A DNA stretch of 26,831 nucleotides, from positions 20,163,250 through 20,190,080 of the forward strand of contig NC_049988.1 of the NCBI RefSeq assembly GCF_000003815.2. Direction: 5' to 3'. Origin of the DNA: Branchiostoma floridae (taxonomy: Eukaryota > Chordata > Leptocardii > Amphioxiformes > Branchiostomatidae). This document shows, piece by piece, positions 11,801 through 18,720 of the stretch. Position numbers and translations under genes: made by a program. Under the pieces are notes generated by a model, which saw only the letters and a program-made list of their open reading frames with translations, was not told where the DNA came from and did no database searches. Positions within the stretch are counted from its first letter, which is position 1; every line of letters begins with the position of its first letter.

Positions 11801-14800
11801 TGATAATAAATTGCATATATACGTATCATTGTATGTACTTGTGCGTTTGGGGACGCAGTGTGTTATATTTCGTTTGTGTTGTTAAATGTTTTGTGGTGCG
11901 CCTTGCGTAACGCGGAAGTATCGTTAGTATGTAATTGGATGTATTACATATCTAATATGTGGATGTGTTAGGTTATCCCTTATCTGAACAGTTGTTGCGT
12001 ATAGCAACTGGTTAGGGTAATGTAATAGTTAACTCCTTAAAGCAACTGTTTGCCGATGCTGGGCAACTGTTTCCCGATGCTGGACAATTTGAATATGATA
12101 AATAACTTTGTATTTAGCCACTTGTGCCTTTGGGGATCTGGTGTGTTATACTTCGTTTGCACTGTTAGATTTTGTGCTCCGTGTGGCTTATGCTGATGTT
12201 GTGTTGGTAACTACTTGCATTATTATATATCGGGCATCAACTTGTCCCCGTATCCTACATGTAGGTATTGGTTGACGGATATTTCATGTCCTTTTGGTTG
12301 TGTTGATGATGTGTTTGTATCCTGTATTGTATTTCTTGTATTTCATTATTACCTCCATGAAATGTCATACCATCCACAAAAAAGCAATAAATATTTCATG
12401 GAGGTATGAGGTCCCCGAACTCTAGTTTGACATGTTACTGACTGCATCACTGTAGCCTGTATAAGAACAGCGTGCAGCCGCTATAGAACCTGCAGAACGA
12501 GCAACAGGTAGGAATATGTGATCAAAGCTGAACAAGAACAGCTCCCCGATTCTTATAAACCAGCAGAACAGAACTTAGCTCCTCCAAAAATGCAGTGGTG
12601 TCGCAGTCGGCAAACAGCTGATTTGTCTAAACTATTCTGTTTATGGTAGTATACTCATTTACCTTTTTTCCCTTTTGGGGAGGCCAAGACACTTACCGCT
12701 GTGCTTTTAAGTGCAGTCGTCCATTGTCCACTTCAAGTTTTCGGTGACTGGGGAGGAGGAGGTGTATTCGGTACAAGATCGATTCTATAGGGCAAAGAAT
12801 TTACAAAACGCACAGTAATACAACTGCAACTTGTGCTTCCTATTTCAAGATTAGCAATATAACGTTGTCCGATATGTAAGTTTTTTTTTCCAGCAAATAT
12901 TCGTATCTTGCTGTTTTTTGTCTTCAGTATGTTGGGAATTCCTGTCAGATGGGACGATAAGTTCAACCAGGGTCAGTGTTTGTCGTATAAGATCCTTTAA
13001 TGTGATGTAAGACACCGCGATGAAAGGATTTCCAGATGATTAACTCGATCCATTATACTAATGCCTTCACTTCCTCTCTTCTGATGTTGCTGCCCAGGCG
13101 CTGCGGAAGAAGAAGAAAGTGACGCGGATGGTGGCGGTGGTCGTGATTCTGTTCGCGGCGTGCTGGCTGCCGAACCACCTCATCAACCTGTGTTCACAGG
13201 TAGCTTAGTTCACTACAATATGGAGGTCAACAACCTCAGATAGTCCATGTTGTACTCTCCAAGCAGAGGTTAGGCTCAGGCTGCCTTTGACAGTTTGACG
13301 TTTTGTTTTAGTCGTTTTCAAGACATCAAGAAAGAGTACTAAATAGAAAGCTGGATAAAAGCGTCCAAAAAACGTCAAAGACAACATCCACTTGGAGAGT
13401 ATGCATGATGGGGGGCAATGACATAAGATAGTGTATGATGGAAAGGTATGATGGAATGGAGGAGTATAGTTTTTGTATTGGTCTGTATGTAATTGCGTAG
13501 CCTCCGTTGCGGACTTCGGGCGGGGCTGTCTTTTATTTTAAGCGGCGGTGGCCGCGCCGCTGGTTCTCGATTTTCAACTTTTAGATTTGCCCTAGAAAGG
13601 AGTTTGCCCCGTCTCCAGGCAAGGCAAACCCCTTTTGCACGGCAAACTCCCTTCCTCAGCAAACTCCCTTCCTCTGCAAATCTGCAAACTCCCTTTCTCG
13701 GTCTAAGAGAACCTAGCCAACGTTGATAATCGCGAACCAGCGACCCCTACACCCCCCCCCCAAAGGCCAGCCCCCTTGAAGCCTGCAGAGGAGTCACAAT
13801 TACGGCTATAACGCCAGATCCTTCGGATAGATTTGTTTGAATTTTGGCGTGTCGGTAGGCATTGATGTCCTGATGATGCGTGAGCTACCAATACACGACA
13901 TATACAGTCAAGTTTCGTTTCATTACAAACTTATTCGGCCGATCTCAGTTTTTATACTGTTGAAACTGCTAAAACACTTCAGGGTGGCAGCAACTTTTGT
14001 ACACAACCACAGAGATGATTACCTCCCTCATAACTTCAATGGGGCCGCGTAGCACAGTGGTAGTGTATCCGCCCGTGACCGAGAGGTCGCCGGTTCGAAT
14101 CCGCCTGCCGTGTTGCCTGTCTTGTGTCCTTGGGAAAGGCACTTTACACGACTTTCTTCACTTTACTCAAGTGAAAAATGAGTCGGCTGTCTGTAAACAG
14201 CTGAACAAATAAAGAAATAAGTAAATAACTTCAATGAAAAGCGGCCTGCAGACCGATTACAGCTTCGCATGAATAAAGCTACCTCCTATTTAAAGTACAT
14301 TCAACAGCTCCTAGGAGATTACAATGACCAGATCTCCGCGAAGCAAATCAGTCATCTAGCTGCCGACAGAAGGTCTTGGAAGAAACTTACAGTCGCCTGC
14401 GTCGCAGCCGACCGATGATGATGATGATGATGAATAAATGAAGGTTCCAACAAACAAATGATTAGTACTTTAATTAGTAGGATACGTGAGCTACGTGCAC
14501 TACGTGCGCCACGAGTCGGACATCATCACAGAGGGGTCTCATTAATATGTGCCGCTTAGATTCACATGAAAAACGTAAATACATGTTTATTGACTAGCAG
14601 ATTCAGCGACCTCAATAGCTTCCTAATTGTTTTTCCAATTAGGAAAAGATTAAAGGAAACGCAATAAGAGCAGGGGATAAAACATCTCATGCCATCTTTT
14701 ACAATATTATCTTTATTGCAAATTCATGCCTAATTGCATACAAAGTAAAGTACAAGTGTATACATAAACATACTTAACAAAGAAGGGAAAGGATATTCAT

Positions 14801-16744
14801 AGATAAATCAAAAGGGAACAACGTCTGAACTAAATCTATTTCTACTTAAGCTATTTGATGGGTTTGACTTATTTTCCGTATGCAGTAGGAGATGAATTGT
14901 CCAACATTTTCATATGTATATATATATATAAAGGGGTTGGACGACTTAAGCAAGAAGATTGACTTTTATTGGTCGGTAAGGAGACAAAAGCTTGGGAAAG
15001 TTTTGCAGATTTCAAGGAAAAGTTTGTTTCTTTCGGAACTGTAATGTGATAATAACTGGACTGTACGCCTCGACTATTTCACCAATATAGCTTTAAAGAA
15101 TTGAATTAATTAATTTATTTCTTAATTGATTCTAATGATGAACCCTCCCGTAGCCGAAGGTGGTGCATTTCGGGCACGTAGTGTGTGAAGATCGCAGCGC
15201 GGTGCCTGAGTTACGCCAACTCCGCCGCCAACCCCTTCGTCTACTATGTTGCAGCAACTTTTATACACGATTAAATAACAACCAACAGAGATGATTTATT
15301 ACTTCCTCATGACCTCAACGAAAAGCGGTCTGCTTGTCGATTTGAGCTTCTCATGCATAAATAAAGGTTCAAACAAAAAGGTAATGATTAGTACTTTAAT
15401 TAGCAGGACACGCGAGCTACGTGCACTACGTGCGCCACGAGTCGGACATCATCGCATGGGTTCTCATTAATATGTGCCGCTTAGATGCACATGAAGCACA
15501 TGTTTATTCAATAGCAGATACAGTGACCTAGATAACTTCCTAACTGTTTTTCAAATCAGGACAAGATTGAAGGAAAGGCAATAAAAGTAAGGGATAAAAA
15601 CATCTCATGTCATATTTTAGACCATCTGGACCGTACGCCTTACCGATTTCACCAATAAAGGTTTTAAAGATTTTAATCAATTAATTAATTGATACTAATC
15701 ATTACCTCCCCAAGCTGAAGGTGGTACATCTCGGGTATGAAGTGTACTGTATGAAGATCGCAGCGCTCTGCCTGAGTTACGCCAACTCCGCCGCCAACCC
15801 CTTCGTCTATGGCTTCATGGGGCAAAACTTCCGCAAGAGCTTCAAGAAGGCATTCCCAAGGTGATGATAGTTATAGATTTACTCGTATTGTATAAGAAAT
15901 GTTTTCTATCACACCCCTTGCATTGGACTTTTTGCATTAAGTCCCAAAGGGGAATGAATGCTTCATTGTCATTATTGTAAATTTTGCGCTTATTCTGTCT
16001 ATTAGTGTTCCGGGTTCTTCTGGTATTCTCCAAGCAGAGTATTTGTTATATAAACAGTGGGGTGATAGAAACGCTGTACACATGCTATAGTTAACATGCT
16101 ATTTCTCTCTTCTTGAAACACATGTGGACGGACTTACAGAGTTTTTCCATTGATGTTAAGTGATTAAATAAGATATTTGAACTGGATTTCTGATTTACAT
16201 AATTATGTAGCATTAGCGAATGCATTACGTATACCTTTGTACAGTGAGAACTATAAATAAAACAAGAAATTTGGAAAATGATCCACGGAGGTATAATTTC
16301 TAAGCCTTACGCCAAAAAGCAGTTACTCAACCAACTGGATATGGTTTTGGAAACGGTCAGACGTTTCAGACAGACAGCCGGCGTCTTTCGTCAGTAACAC
16401 TGAAGTGATTTGGAAGAAACTGGTCTTCCAAACCATATACAGTTGCTTGAGTAACTGCTTTTTGGCGTAAGGCATAGAAATTATACCTCCGTAGATCATA
16501 TATTCCACTGCTTTTTGGCGTATCTTATTACCTGGATGTCTAACCTTCATCGACATTTCTATGCCTTCTTGTTTCCAGATGTTTCCACCAAAACAGGGTG
16601 GCTGTGATGATGCCGGACGGGGCCCGAGCGGGCGGTTCCGGGTCCCGGGGGGGAACCGGCTCCGGGAACGGCAACAACGTCAACCTCAAGCCGTTCGTGC
16701 AGAACAAGGTCTACACTGTGGAAGAGCGGATCCCCACGGTTTAG
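2752..16744 (+). CDS. KISS1R-like: Kisspeptin/galanin-type neuropeptide GPCR, 7 exons, 5' partial (TM1 exon missing)
   Basis: Plasma-membrane G-protein-coupled receptor for a neuropeptide. Exons 2752-2894, 9239-9374, 9808-9911, 10189-10332, 13098-13199, 15715-15860 and 16579-16744 join with compatible phases (entry phase 1, then 0,1,0,0,0,2) to give 313 residues and a stop. Visible marks in the joined partial protein: LAVAD with Asp13 (2.50) in TM2, ECL1 Trp33, TM3 Cys40, DRY 64-66, ECL2 Cys120, a basic stretch before TM6 (179-186), CWLP 198-201, NPFVY 238-242 and a juxtamembrane Cys260. The TM2 stretch (LLCCVPF), the ECL2 stretch (FWYGPQVYC) and the TM7/helix 8 stretch (VYGFMGQNFRKSFKK) look most like kisspeptin receptors. 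EQWP in ECL2 recalls galanin receptors, so orthology is not settled. The N-terminus and TM1 (roughly 70-90 residues) should lie upstream of the window. Introns are filled with transposons. No TATA box or confident poly(A) site was assigned; the first AATAAA after the stop is at 18700. Confidence 0.9.
2969..3089. mobile_element. Small foldback MITE in GPCR intron A-B
   Basis: The left arm taccgtaagtgcgaaaagga is mirrored by the right arm ending ttcgcactttcggta. The middle holds tandem tttcgttccc units. It starts only 75 bp after the exon A donor. Confidence 0.75.
3149..3358 (+). mobile_element. MITE with CCCCTGTCACAT termini, copy 1
   Basis: Termini are tacccctgtcacat and atgtgacaggggta. The interior has ccacgatcttcgggcgtat, a second internal ccctgtcacatataagcc, and gattttcgcca. 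Copies 2 and 3 lie at 5877-6105 (inverted) and 6421-6996. Confidence 0.8.
3359..4393. other. Intron A-B sequence, nothing recognised
   Basis: About 1 kb without a credible exon or clear repeat structure. Open frames at 3527-3712 and 4177-4392 lack splice context, family similarity and codon bias like the receptor's exons. Confidence 0.4.
4397..5289. mobile_element. Non-autonomous PIF/Harbinger-like element with TTA duplication
   Basis: Inverted termini tgcctaggttacacatagcc and ggctatgtgtaacctaggca are flanked on both sides by tta (4394-4396 and 5290-5292), the target duplication expected of PIF/Harbinger transposons. At 893 bp it encodes no transposase. Both flanks inside the termini are filled with TCGGCTG/GTTCGG-type short repeats, giving spurious open frames on both strands. 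Confidence 0.85.
5290..5876. other. Intron A-B sequence, nothing recognised
   Basis: No convincing exon or repeat apart from a short (catcat)n run near 5783. The open frame at 5455-5814 has hydrophobic stretches but no family resemblance and no splice bounds. Confidence 0.4.
5877..6105 (-). mobile_element. MITE with CCCTGTCACAT termini, copy 2, inverted
   Basis: Reverse complement of the element at 3149-3358: tgtcacatttggcgaaaat at the left, atcgtggataatgtgacagg at the right, with the internal motif tatgtgacaggga. The interior is slightly longer than copy 1. Confidence 0.8.
6421..6996 (+). mobile_element. MITE copy 3 split by a LINE insertion
   Basis: The left part 6421-6610 matches copy 1 (gtcacattatccacgatctt, gtccctgtcacatataagcc, gattttcgcca) and the right end aaatgtgacaggggtatt is at 6981-6998. 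The two halves are separated by the LINE fragment at 6612-6980. Confidence 0.8.
6612..6980 (+). mobile_element. 5'-truncated LINE nested in a MITE
   Basis: A 39-codon frame at 6620-6739 reads FEYRGAFSWNELPPTV and LSFKKLLRNG before TGA, the canonical end of a non-LTR reverse transcriptase (RGAxxWNxLP, SFKKxL). A 3' tail follows and ends in (aaat)n at about 6948-6978. Confidence 0.85.
6997..7310. other. Intron A-B sequence, nothing recognised
   Basis: No credible exon or repeat structure seen. Confidence 0.4.
7311..7558. mobile_element. TIR MITE with CGTTTCCACT termini
   Basis: The left terminus ggccccgtttccact mirrors the right terminus agtggaaagggggta; a further pair (gagaagaaagaatacgca / tgtattcttcgctttc) forms an internal hairpin near 7370-7405. 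About 248 bp, no coding capacity. Confidence 0.65.
7559..7839. other. Intron A-B sequence, nothing recognised
   Basis: No exon, repeat or structure that I can support. Confidence 0.35.
7840..7998. mobile_element. GC-rich foldback MITE ending at an assembly gap
   Basis: Arms agtgcagctctcagccgccg and its inverse (cggcggccgagagctgcact) pair over roughly 70 bp, including cacacccgg and ttttcacgcgg. The element is complete at both arms; the gap starts on the next base. Confidence 0.8.
7999..8098. other. Assembly gap, 100 N
   Basis: Exactly 100 N, so probably a placeholder of unknown true size, next to a strong palindrome. Confidence 0.95.
8099..8765. other. Intron A-B sequence, nothing recognised
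   Basis: No credible exon. A possible repeat end near 8510-8640 (ggtcccttt ... ggccccaaag) is not supported well enough to name. Confidence 0.35.
8766..8820 (+). repeat. 26-bp direct repeat, two copies
   Basis: tatacctagaaatatatcac plus atgtca occurs at 8766-8791 and 8795-8820, identical, 29 bp apart. It lies immediately before the duplicated exon B fragment. Confidence 0.9.
8845..8946 (+). pseudogene. Partial duplicate of GPCR exon B without splice sites
   Basis: About 100 bp match 9228-9330 from gttctgcca through cgccgcac. The acceptor ccag became ccat and the donor half of the exon is missing; after the match the sequence runs into a (CA/TA) repeat. Within the aligned codons four differences are synonymous (TGC/TGT, ATA/ATT, GAC/GAT, CGG/CGA) and two are conservative (Ala/Val, Asp/Glu). 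DRYVAIVHP is intact. Not usable as an exon by the visible signals. Confidence 0.85.
9012..9092 (+). mobile_element. tRNA-like SINE head
   Basis: An A-box-like segment (ttagcgtgacggttaagcg) and a good B box (gggttcgattccc) spaced as in tRNA; ggctc near 9010 could pair with gggagcc at 9080-9086. No clean cloverleaf, so a tRNA-derived element is more likely than a gene. Confidence 0.55.
9128..9196 (-). pseudogene. tRNA-Glu(CTC)-like pseudogene or SINE head
   Basis: The minus strand reads ttagtggttaggatt, then ggcgctctcacc (anticodon loop with CTC) and a damaged T arm (cggcgtcgatttccgg). The D and anticodon arms match animal tRNA-Glu closely; the 5' acceptor stem and the B box are degraded. It faces the tRNA-like unit at 9012-9092 and ends about 40 bp before GPCR exon B. 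Confidence 0.65.
9239..9374 (+). CDS. GPCR exon B: TM3, DRY, ICL2, TM4
   Basis: The acceptor is ctctgttctgccag ending at 9238 and the donor gtgagg begins at 9375. The exon is 136 bp, phase 0 in and phase 1 out. It encodes VTTMATCLTLAALSIDRYVA onward: the end of TM3 with the DRY motif, the IVHP segment of ICL2, and TM4 with GCIWI. A decayed duplicate of its first two thirds lies about 390 bp upstream at 8845-8946. Confidence 0.93.
9375..9807. other. GPCR intron B-C with MITE remnant and GATT repeat
   Basis: A short hairpin (ttacttccatgaaagatggaggta, 9390-9413) resembles the terminus of the element at 11370. Near the end a (gata/gatt)n microsatellite runs to the exon C acceptor (about 9750-9803). 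Confidence 0.6.
9808..9911 (+). CDS. GPCR exon C: end of TM4, ECL2
   Basis: The acceptor is atattacag ending at 9807 and the donor gtgagg begins at 9912. It is phase 1 in and phase 0 out (104 bp). It encodes the end of TM4 (SFLLSVPVAIYTQ) and ECL2 with FWYGPQVYC and EQWPSP; the cysteine is the expected disulfide partner of TM3. The acceptor tract is odd: a (GATT)n microsatellite occupies the place of the usual polypyrimidine tract. Confidence 0.92.
9912..10188. other. GPCR intron C-D
   Basis: A 277-bp intron with a tttgtttgtttctttg run at its start; nothing else recognised. In kisspeptin receptors as I remember them, exons C and D are one exon, so this intron may be lineage-specific. Confidence 0.6.
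10189..10332 (+). CDS. GPCR exon D: TM5 and start of ICL3
   Basis: The acceptor is tctgttttccag ending at 10188 and the donor gtgaga begins at 10333. It is 144 bp, phase 0 at both ends. It encodes TM5 (YNIYTILISYVIPLLIS) and a Gln/Asn-rich start of ICL3 (SVQPLQNQQNEQQ). The last 60 bp and the donor are repeated nine more times in the following intron. Confidence 0.92.
10673..10772. other. Assembly gap, 100 N, inside the exon D array
   Basis: Exactly 100 N in the middle of a tandem array, so the true copy number is unknown. Confidence 0.95.
11370..12405. mobile_element. TIR element inserted in the exon D array
   Basis: Termini tacctccatgaaatgtcatg and its inverse (atttcatggaggta at 12392-12405); a direct copy of the left terminus also sits at 12350-12370. 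It splits the spacer aaactcttctttgacatg of the array; aactct appears on both sides (11361-11366 and 12418-12423), a likely 6-bp target duplication, though the right side carries about 12 unexplained bases. The internal frame 11652-11885 is not recognised. Confidence 0.7.
12511..13097. other. GPCR intron D-E, remainder
   Basis: No exon or clear repeat until the exon E acceptor; contains a polypyrimidine-like cttcacttcctctcttctg just before it. Confidence 0.45.
13098..13199 (+). CDS. GPCR exon E: ICL3 end and TM6
   Basis: The acceptor is tgctgcccag ending at 13097 and the donor gtagct begins at 13200. It is 102 bp, phase 0 at both ends. It encodes ALRKKKKVTRM, a basic ICL3 end typical for G-protein coupling, then TM6 with FAACWLP (toggle-switch CWxP). 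Confidence 0.93.
13253..13401. mobile_element. TIR MITE with ACTCTCCAAG termini
   Basis: Left tactctccaagcagaggtt mirrors right acatccacttggagagta; internal gacgttttg / aaaaacgtc also pair. A related terminus (ctccaagcagaggttggg) is at 26738, and a fragment (attctccaagcagagtatt) lies at 16025. Confidence 0.75.
13402..13984. other. GPCR intron E-F, includes CAAACTCCCTT repeats
   Basis: A short degenerate array of caaactcccttcct units occupies about 13620-13700 and creates open frames on both strands that look spurious. The flanks are not recognised. Confidence 0.5.
14042..14224 (+). mobile_element. tRNA-derived SINE with target duplication
   Basis: The head has an A box (gtagcacagtggtag) and a perfect B box (ggttcgaatcc), then a core with cttgggaaaggcactttaca and an A-rich (aaat)-type tail. 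It is flanked by ataacttcaatg on both sides (14030-14041 and 14225-14236). The paralogous copy of the region (about 15300) lacks it, confirming an insertion after duplication. Confidence 0.9.
14278..14429 (+). mobile_element. 5'-truncated LINE end with (GAT)n tail and target duplication
   Basis: A short open stretch reads LLGDYNDQISAKQ and RRSWKKLTVACVAADR before TGA, like the C-termini of some non-LTR reverse transcriptases (DRxxWRxL). The tail is (gat)n. The target duplication atgaataaa is at 14269-14277 and 14430-14438. It is absent from the paralogous copy near 15360. Confidence 0.8.
14698..14930 (-). mobile_element. Probable LINE 3' tail, minus strand
   Basis: Reads on the minus strand toward gcatgaatttgcaataaag and aatattg, a typical LINE 3' end, and is missing from duplication copy 2. 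The left and right borders are approximate and a (TA)n run sits at about 14917-14930. Confidence 0.45.
15154..15243 (+). pseudogene. Non-functional tandem copy of GPCR exon F
   Basis: It matches exon F from GAAGGTGGTRCAT to CCCCTTCGTCTA. A deletion of about 5 bases (gtgtgtgaag where exon F has gtgtactgtatgaag) shifts frame and makes a stop. The copy ends at NPFVY, where the duplication junction falls, so helix 8 and the donor are absent. A TAG acceptor-like site is retained at 15151-15153. Confidence 0.88.
15715..15860 (+). CDS. GPCR exon F: TM7 and helix 8
   Basis: The donor gtgatg begins at 15861. The start is less certain: an AAG acceptor at 15712-15714 keeps phase 0 with exon E and lies about 20 bases after a good branch-point-like tactaat. 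An alternative AAG at 15718-15720 would shorten the product by two residues and also stay in frame. It encodes TM7 with CLSYANSAANPFVY (NPxxY) and helix 8 (FRKSFKKAFP). A non-functional tandem copy lies at 15154-15243. Confidence 0.85.
16278..16500. mobile_element. Foldback MITE in GPCR intron F-G
   Basis: The left arm atgatccacggaggtataat ... cttacgccaaaaagcagtta mirrors the right arm taactgctttttggcgtaag ... attatacctccgtagatcat, about 80 bp with a few mismatches. A loose copy of ctgctttttggcgta follows at 16508. Confidence 0.88.
16579..16744 (+). CDS. GPCR exon G: C-terminal tail and stop
   Basis: The acceptor is cttgtttccag ending at 16578. The exon enters in phase 2 (AG|A gives Arg), then runs Cys-Phe-His-Gln-Asn-Arg and a Gly/Ser/Asn-rich linker, and ends with VEERIPTV and TAG at 16742-16744. 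The Cys is placed where GPCRs are usually palmitoylated. The C-terminal Val has Pro at -2, so it is not a classical PDZ ligand. The last 44 coding bases plus stop start a 58-bp minisatellite that runs to 17451. Confidence 0.87.
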
Positions 16745-17451
16745 GTATTACCTCCGACAGAACAAGGTCTACACGGTGGAAGAGCGGATCCCCACGGTTT
16801 AGGTATTACCTCCGACAAAACAAGGTCTACACGGTGGAAGAGCGGAACCCCACGGTTTAGAGCTTACCTCCGACAAAACAAGGTCTACACGGTGGAAGAG
16901 CGGATCCCCACGGTTTAGGTATTACCTCCGACAAAACAAGGTCTACACGGTGGAAGAGCGGATCCCCACGGTTTAGAGCTTACCTCCGACAAAACAAGGT
17001 CTACACGGTGGAAGAGCGGATCCCCACGGTTTAGATCTTACCTCCGACAAAACAAGGTCTACACGGTGGAAGAGCGGAATCCCACGGTTTAAACCTCAGT
17101 CTGTGTACGTTCGTGCAGCAGAAGGTCTACACTGTTGAAGAACACTCCTCACGGTTTAGATCTTACCTCCTTGTACGTTCGTACAGAGCAAGGTCAAAAC
17201 GGTGGAAGAGCAGATCCTCACCGTTTAGGTATTGCCTCCGACAAAACAAGGTCTAAGCGGTGGAAGGGCAGATCCCACGGTTTAGATGTTACCTCCTTGT
17301 AAGGTAGTCTCTACCAAAACATGGTCTAAGCTGGAAGAGCAGATCTAGATCCCAACGGTTTAGATATTGCCTCCTTGTAAGCTAGTCTAGACCAAAACAA
17401 GGTCTACACGGTGGAAGAGCGGATCCCCACGGTTTAGATATTTCCTCCGTG
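16701..17451 (+). repeat. 58-bp minisatellite built from the GPCR's last codons and stop
   Basis: Unit 1 is the coding end itself (16701-16744 plus 14 bp). Further units start at 16759, 16817, 16875, 16933, 16991 and 17049 with exact 58-bp spacing, then more diverged units near 17117, 17186, 17243, 17315 and 17393. Core: caaggtctacacggtggaag, then agcggatccccacggtttag and a tacctccgac spacer. Units near 17117 and 17186 also carry cgttcgtgcag, coding sequence lying before unit 1. Since 58 is not a multiple of 3, successive copies are out of frame. Confidence 0.93.
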
Positions 17452-17849
17452 CATGCAGTCTTTGGGGCATGGTTGTAGCCAGCACCTGTCCTTCAGTCCT
17501 TTGAAGGAATTTGGCAGCTGGGGACTGAAAAAGTTTGCCCCATTCCGTCCCCTGGGACAGACAAAAATTGATATGTTAAGATATAAAAAAAACTGAAACC
17601 CATGTGTTCTTCTTCACCAAAACAGATGCCATTGAACAACTTAGTCTACAAGCAAAAATTGCACCTCAAAATGCAGGAAATAGTGTTTCAGAGGGTCTTG
17701 ATTTAAAAATTTTCTGGGACCCAGACCCCCTAGAAATGACGCGCAACGTCACGCCATGCCTTCGGTGCTCGATAGGATTCCCATTCAAAATCAAGGGGAC
17801 TGAAAATGATTTCAGGCTGGCTACAAAGATGCTTTGGGGGGTGGTAACT
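17452..17849 (+). repeat. Dispersed repeat copy (caggaaat family) and flank
   Basis: 17640-17775 matches the family at 1-450: aaaatgcaggaaatagtg, tttcagagggtcttgattt, gacccagaccccctag, then ccttcggtgctcgat. The flanks are unrecognised. Confidence 0.7.
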
Positions 17850-18066
17850 AGCGTAACTGAGGGGGGTTGACCCAGAGGTTATGGGTTCGAACCCTGTCAC
17901 GGCATGCTTCCCATCTTGTGCCCTCAGGAGAAGCACTGTACACGACTTTCCTGACTACGCCCAGGTGTAAAAATGGGTACCTGACTTCGGTCGGGGAGAT
18001 AAAAGAAGGTCGAAGGAGAGGGGTGGGCTCTGCCTTCCAATACCGTCCCCTACACACATGTGGATA
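17850..18066 (+). mobile_element. tRNA-derived SINE
   Basis: The B box gggttcgaaccc is intact; the A box is degenerate. It shares cacgactttcctga, ggtgtaaaaatgggtacctg and acttcggtcgggg with the element at 23160. Confidence 0.7.
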
Positions 18067-18304
18067 ATAATTCACTGTCCTCATAAATGCTGAGAGACTA
18101 CTATCACCTTTACATGAACCTTTATCTTGGTCTTTGTCACCTCGATCAAAAGGTTAAGGGCGGTTGCCTTGTTCTTAGGTTTCATGCCAGAGGCCAGTGA
18201 CCAAACAAAAATACTAAAGTAAGAGCATGTATAGGGCTGAAACACTCTGGCAACTTAAAAGTGTAAGAATCTATGGATGGATTGTGATGATATTTGGTAG
18301 GTTT

Positions 18305-18720
18305 GATTTTGAGTTTATTATGATCCACATTTAGCCTCCTCAGAGGCTATTCTTCCTGTGGTCACATACATGAGTACATATTTACACATTACATAAGTAC
18401 AGTTAAAAACATACAAAGTGACATACATAGCAGTTGTAAAACATTTCTCATAGTCGATATTTACACTAAATTACAGTCCAATTTTGCAGTCCAATACTTG
18501 CTAATTGCTGTTCCATAACTGTGACATCCTGTACAGGAAGCGCCTTTTCTGAGAGTTGGATTTTGGTTTCGGTAGTCTGATCGTGTTCATTGAGCGTGTT
18601 CGGTAGTTGTGAATCTGAGAATTGTTTGTGGTTTGAGGTTTGTGCGTCTTGTTTTCGGTGTGCTTGTTTGTTGTTTTGGTCTCTTTTCTTAGTTCTTTGA
18701 ATAAACCGACAGTACCCTGG
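18305..18720 (-). mobile_element. 5'-truncated LINE, minus strand
   Basis: The minus strand at about 18635-18525 reads NYRTRSMNTIRLPKPKSNSQ and KRRFLYRMSQLWNS, the conserved end of non-LTR reverse transcriptases (xxTRxxxxxRLPxP ... xWNS), followed by a premature stop and a long AT-rich 3' tail toward 18305. Confidence 0.8.

Larger units (their letters stand above)
10333..12510 (+). repeat. Intronic array of nine copies of GPCR exon D end plus donor
   Basis: Copies end (last base before the donor) at about 10444, 10570, one in or beside the gap near 10673, 10879, 10997, 11111, 11221, 11340 and 12507, spaced about 110-126 bp. Each carries a version of TGTATAAGAACAGCGTGCAG, then CAGAACGAGCA(ACA)G and a GT donor (gtgaga, gtggga or gtagga). 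Spacers alternate between an attcattactg type and a gacatgttactgactgcatca type, so part of the array grew as dimers. Gap 10673-10772 and an inserted element (11370-12405) interrupt it. No copy has TM5 or the exon D acceptor. Confidence 0.9.
13985..15805 (+). repeat. Tandem duplication of the intron-exon F block
   Basis: Copy 1 is 13985-15245 and copy 2 is about 15249-15805. Shared marks in order: gcagcaactttt, gagatgatt, gaaaagcgg, agtactttaattag, gtgcactacgtgcgccacga, the ggataaaa-acatctcatg stretch, ttcaccaata and the TM7 exon. Copy 1 is longer because a SINE (14042-14224), a LINE end (14278-14429) and a further insertion (about 14692-15045) entered it. The junction at about 15246 joins NPFVY directly to the start of copy 2. 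Confidence 0.87.

Noticed and set aside
16561-16860. 99-residue frame starting before exon G
   Set aside because: It is in a different frame from the one joined to exon F; the correct frame gives the Gly/Ser-rich tail and stops at 16744.
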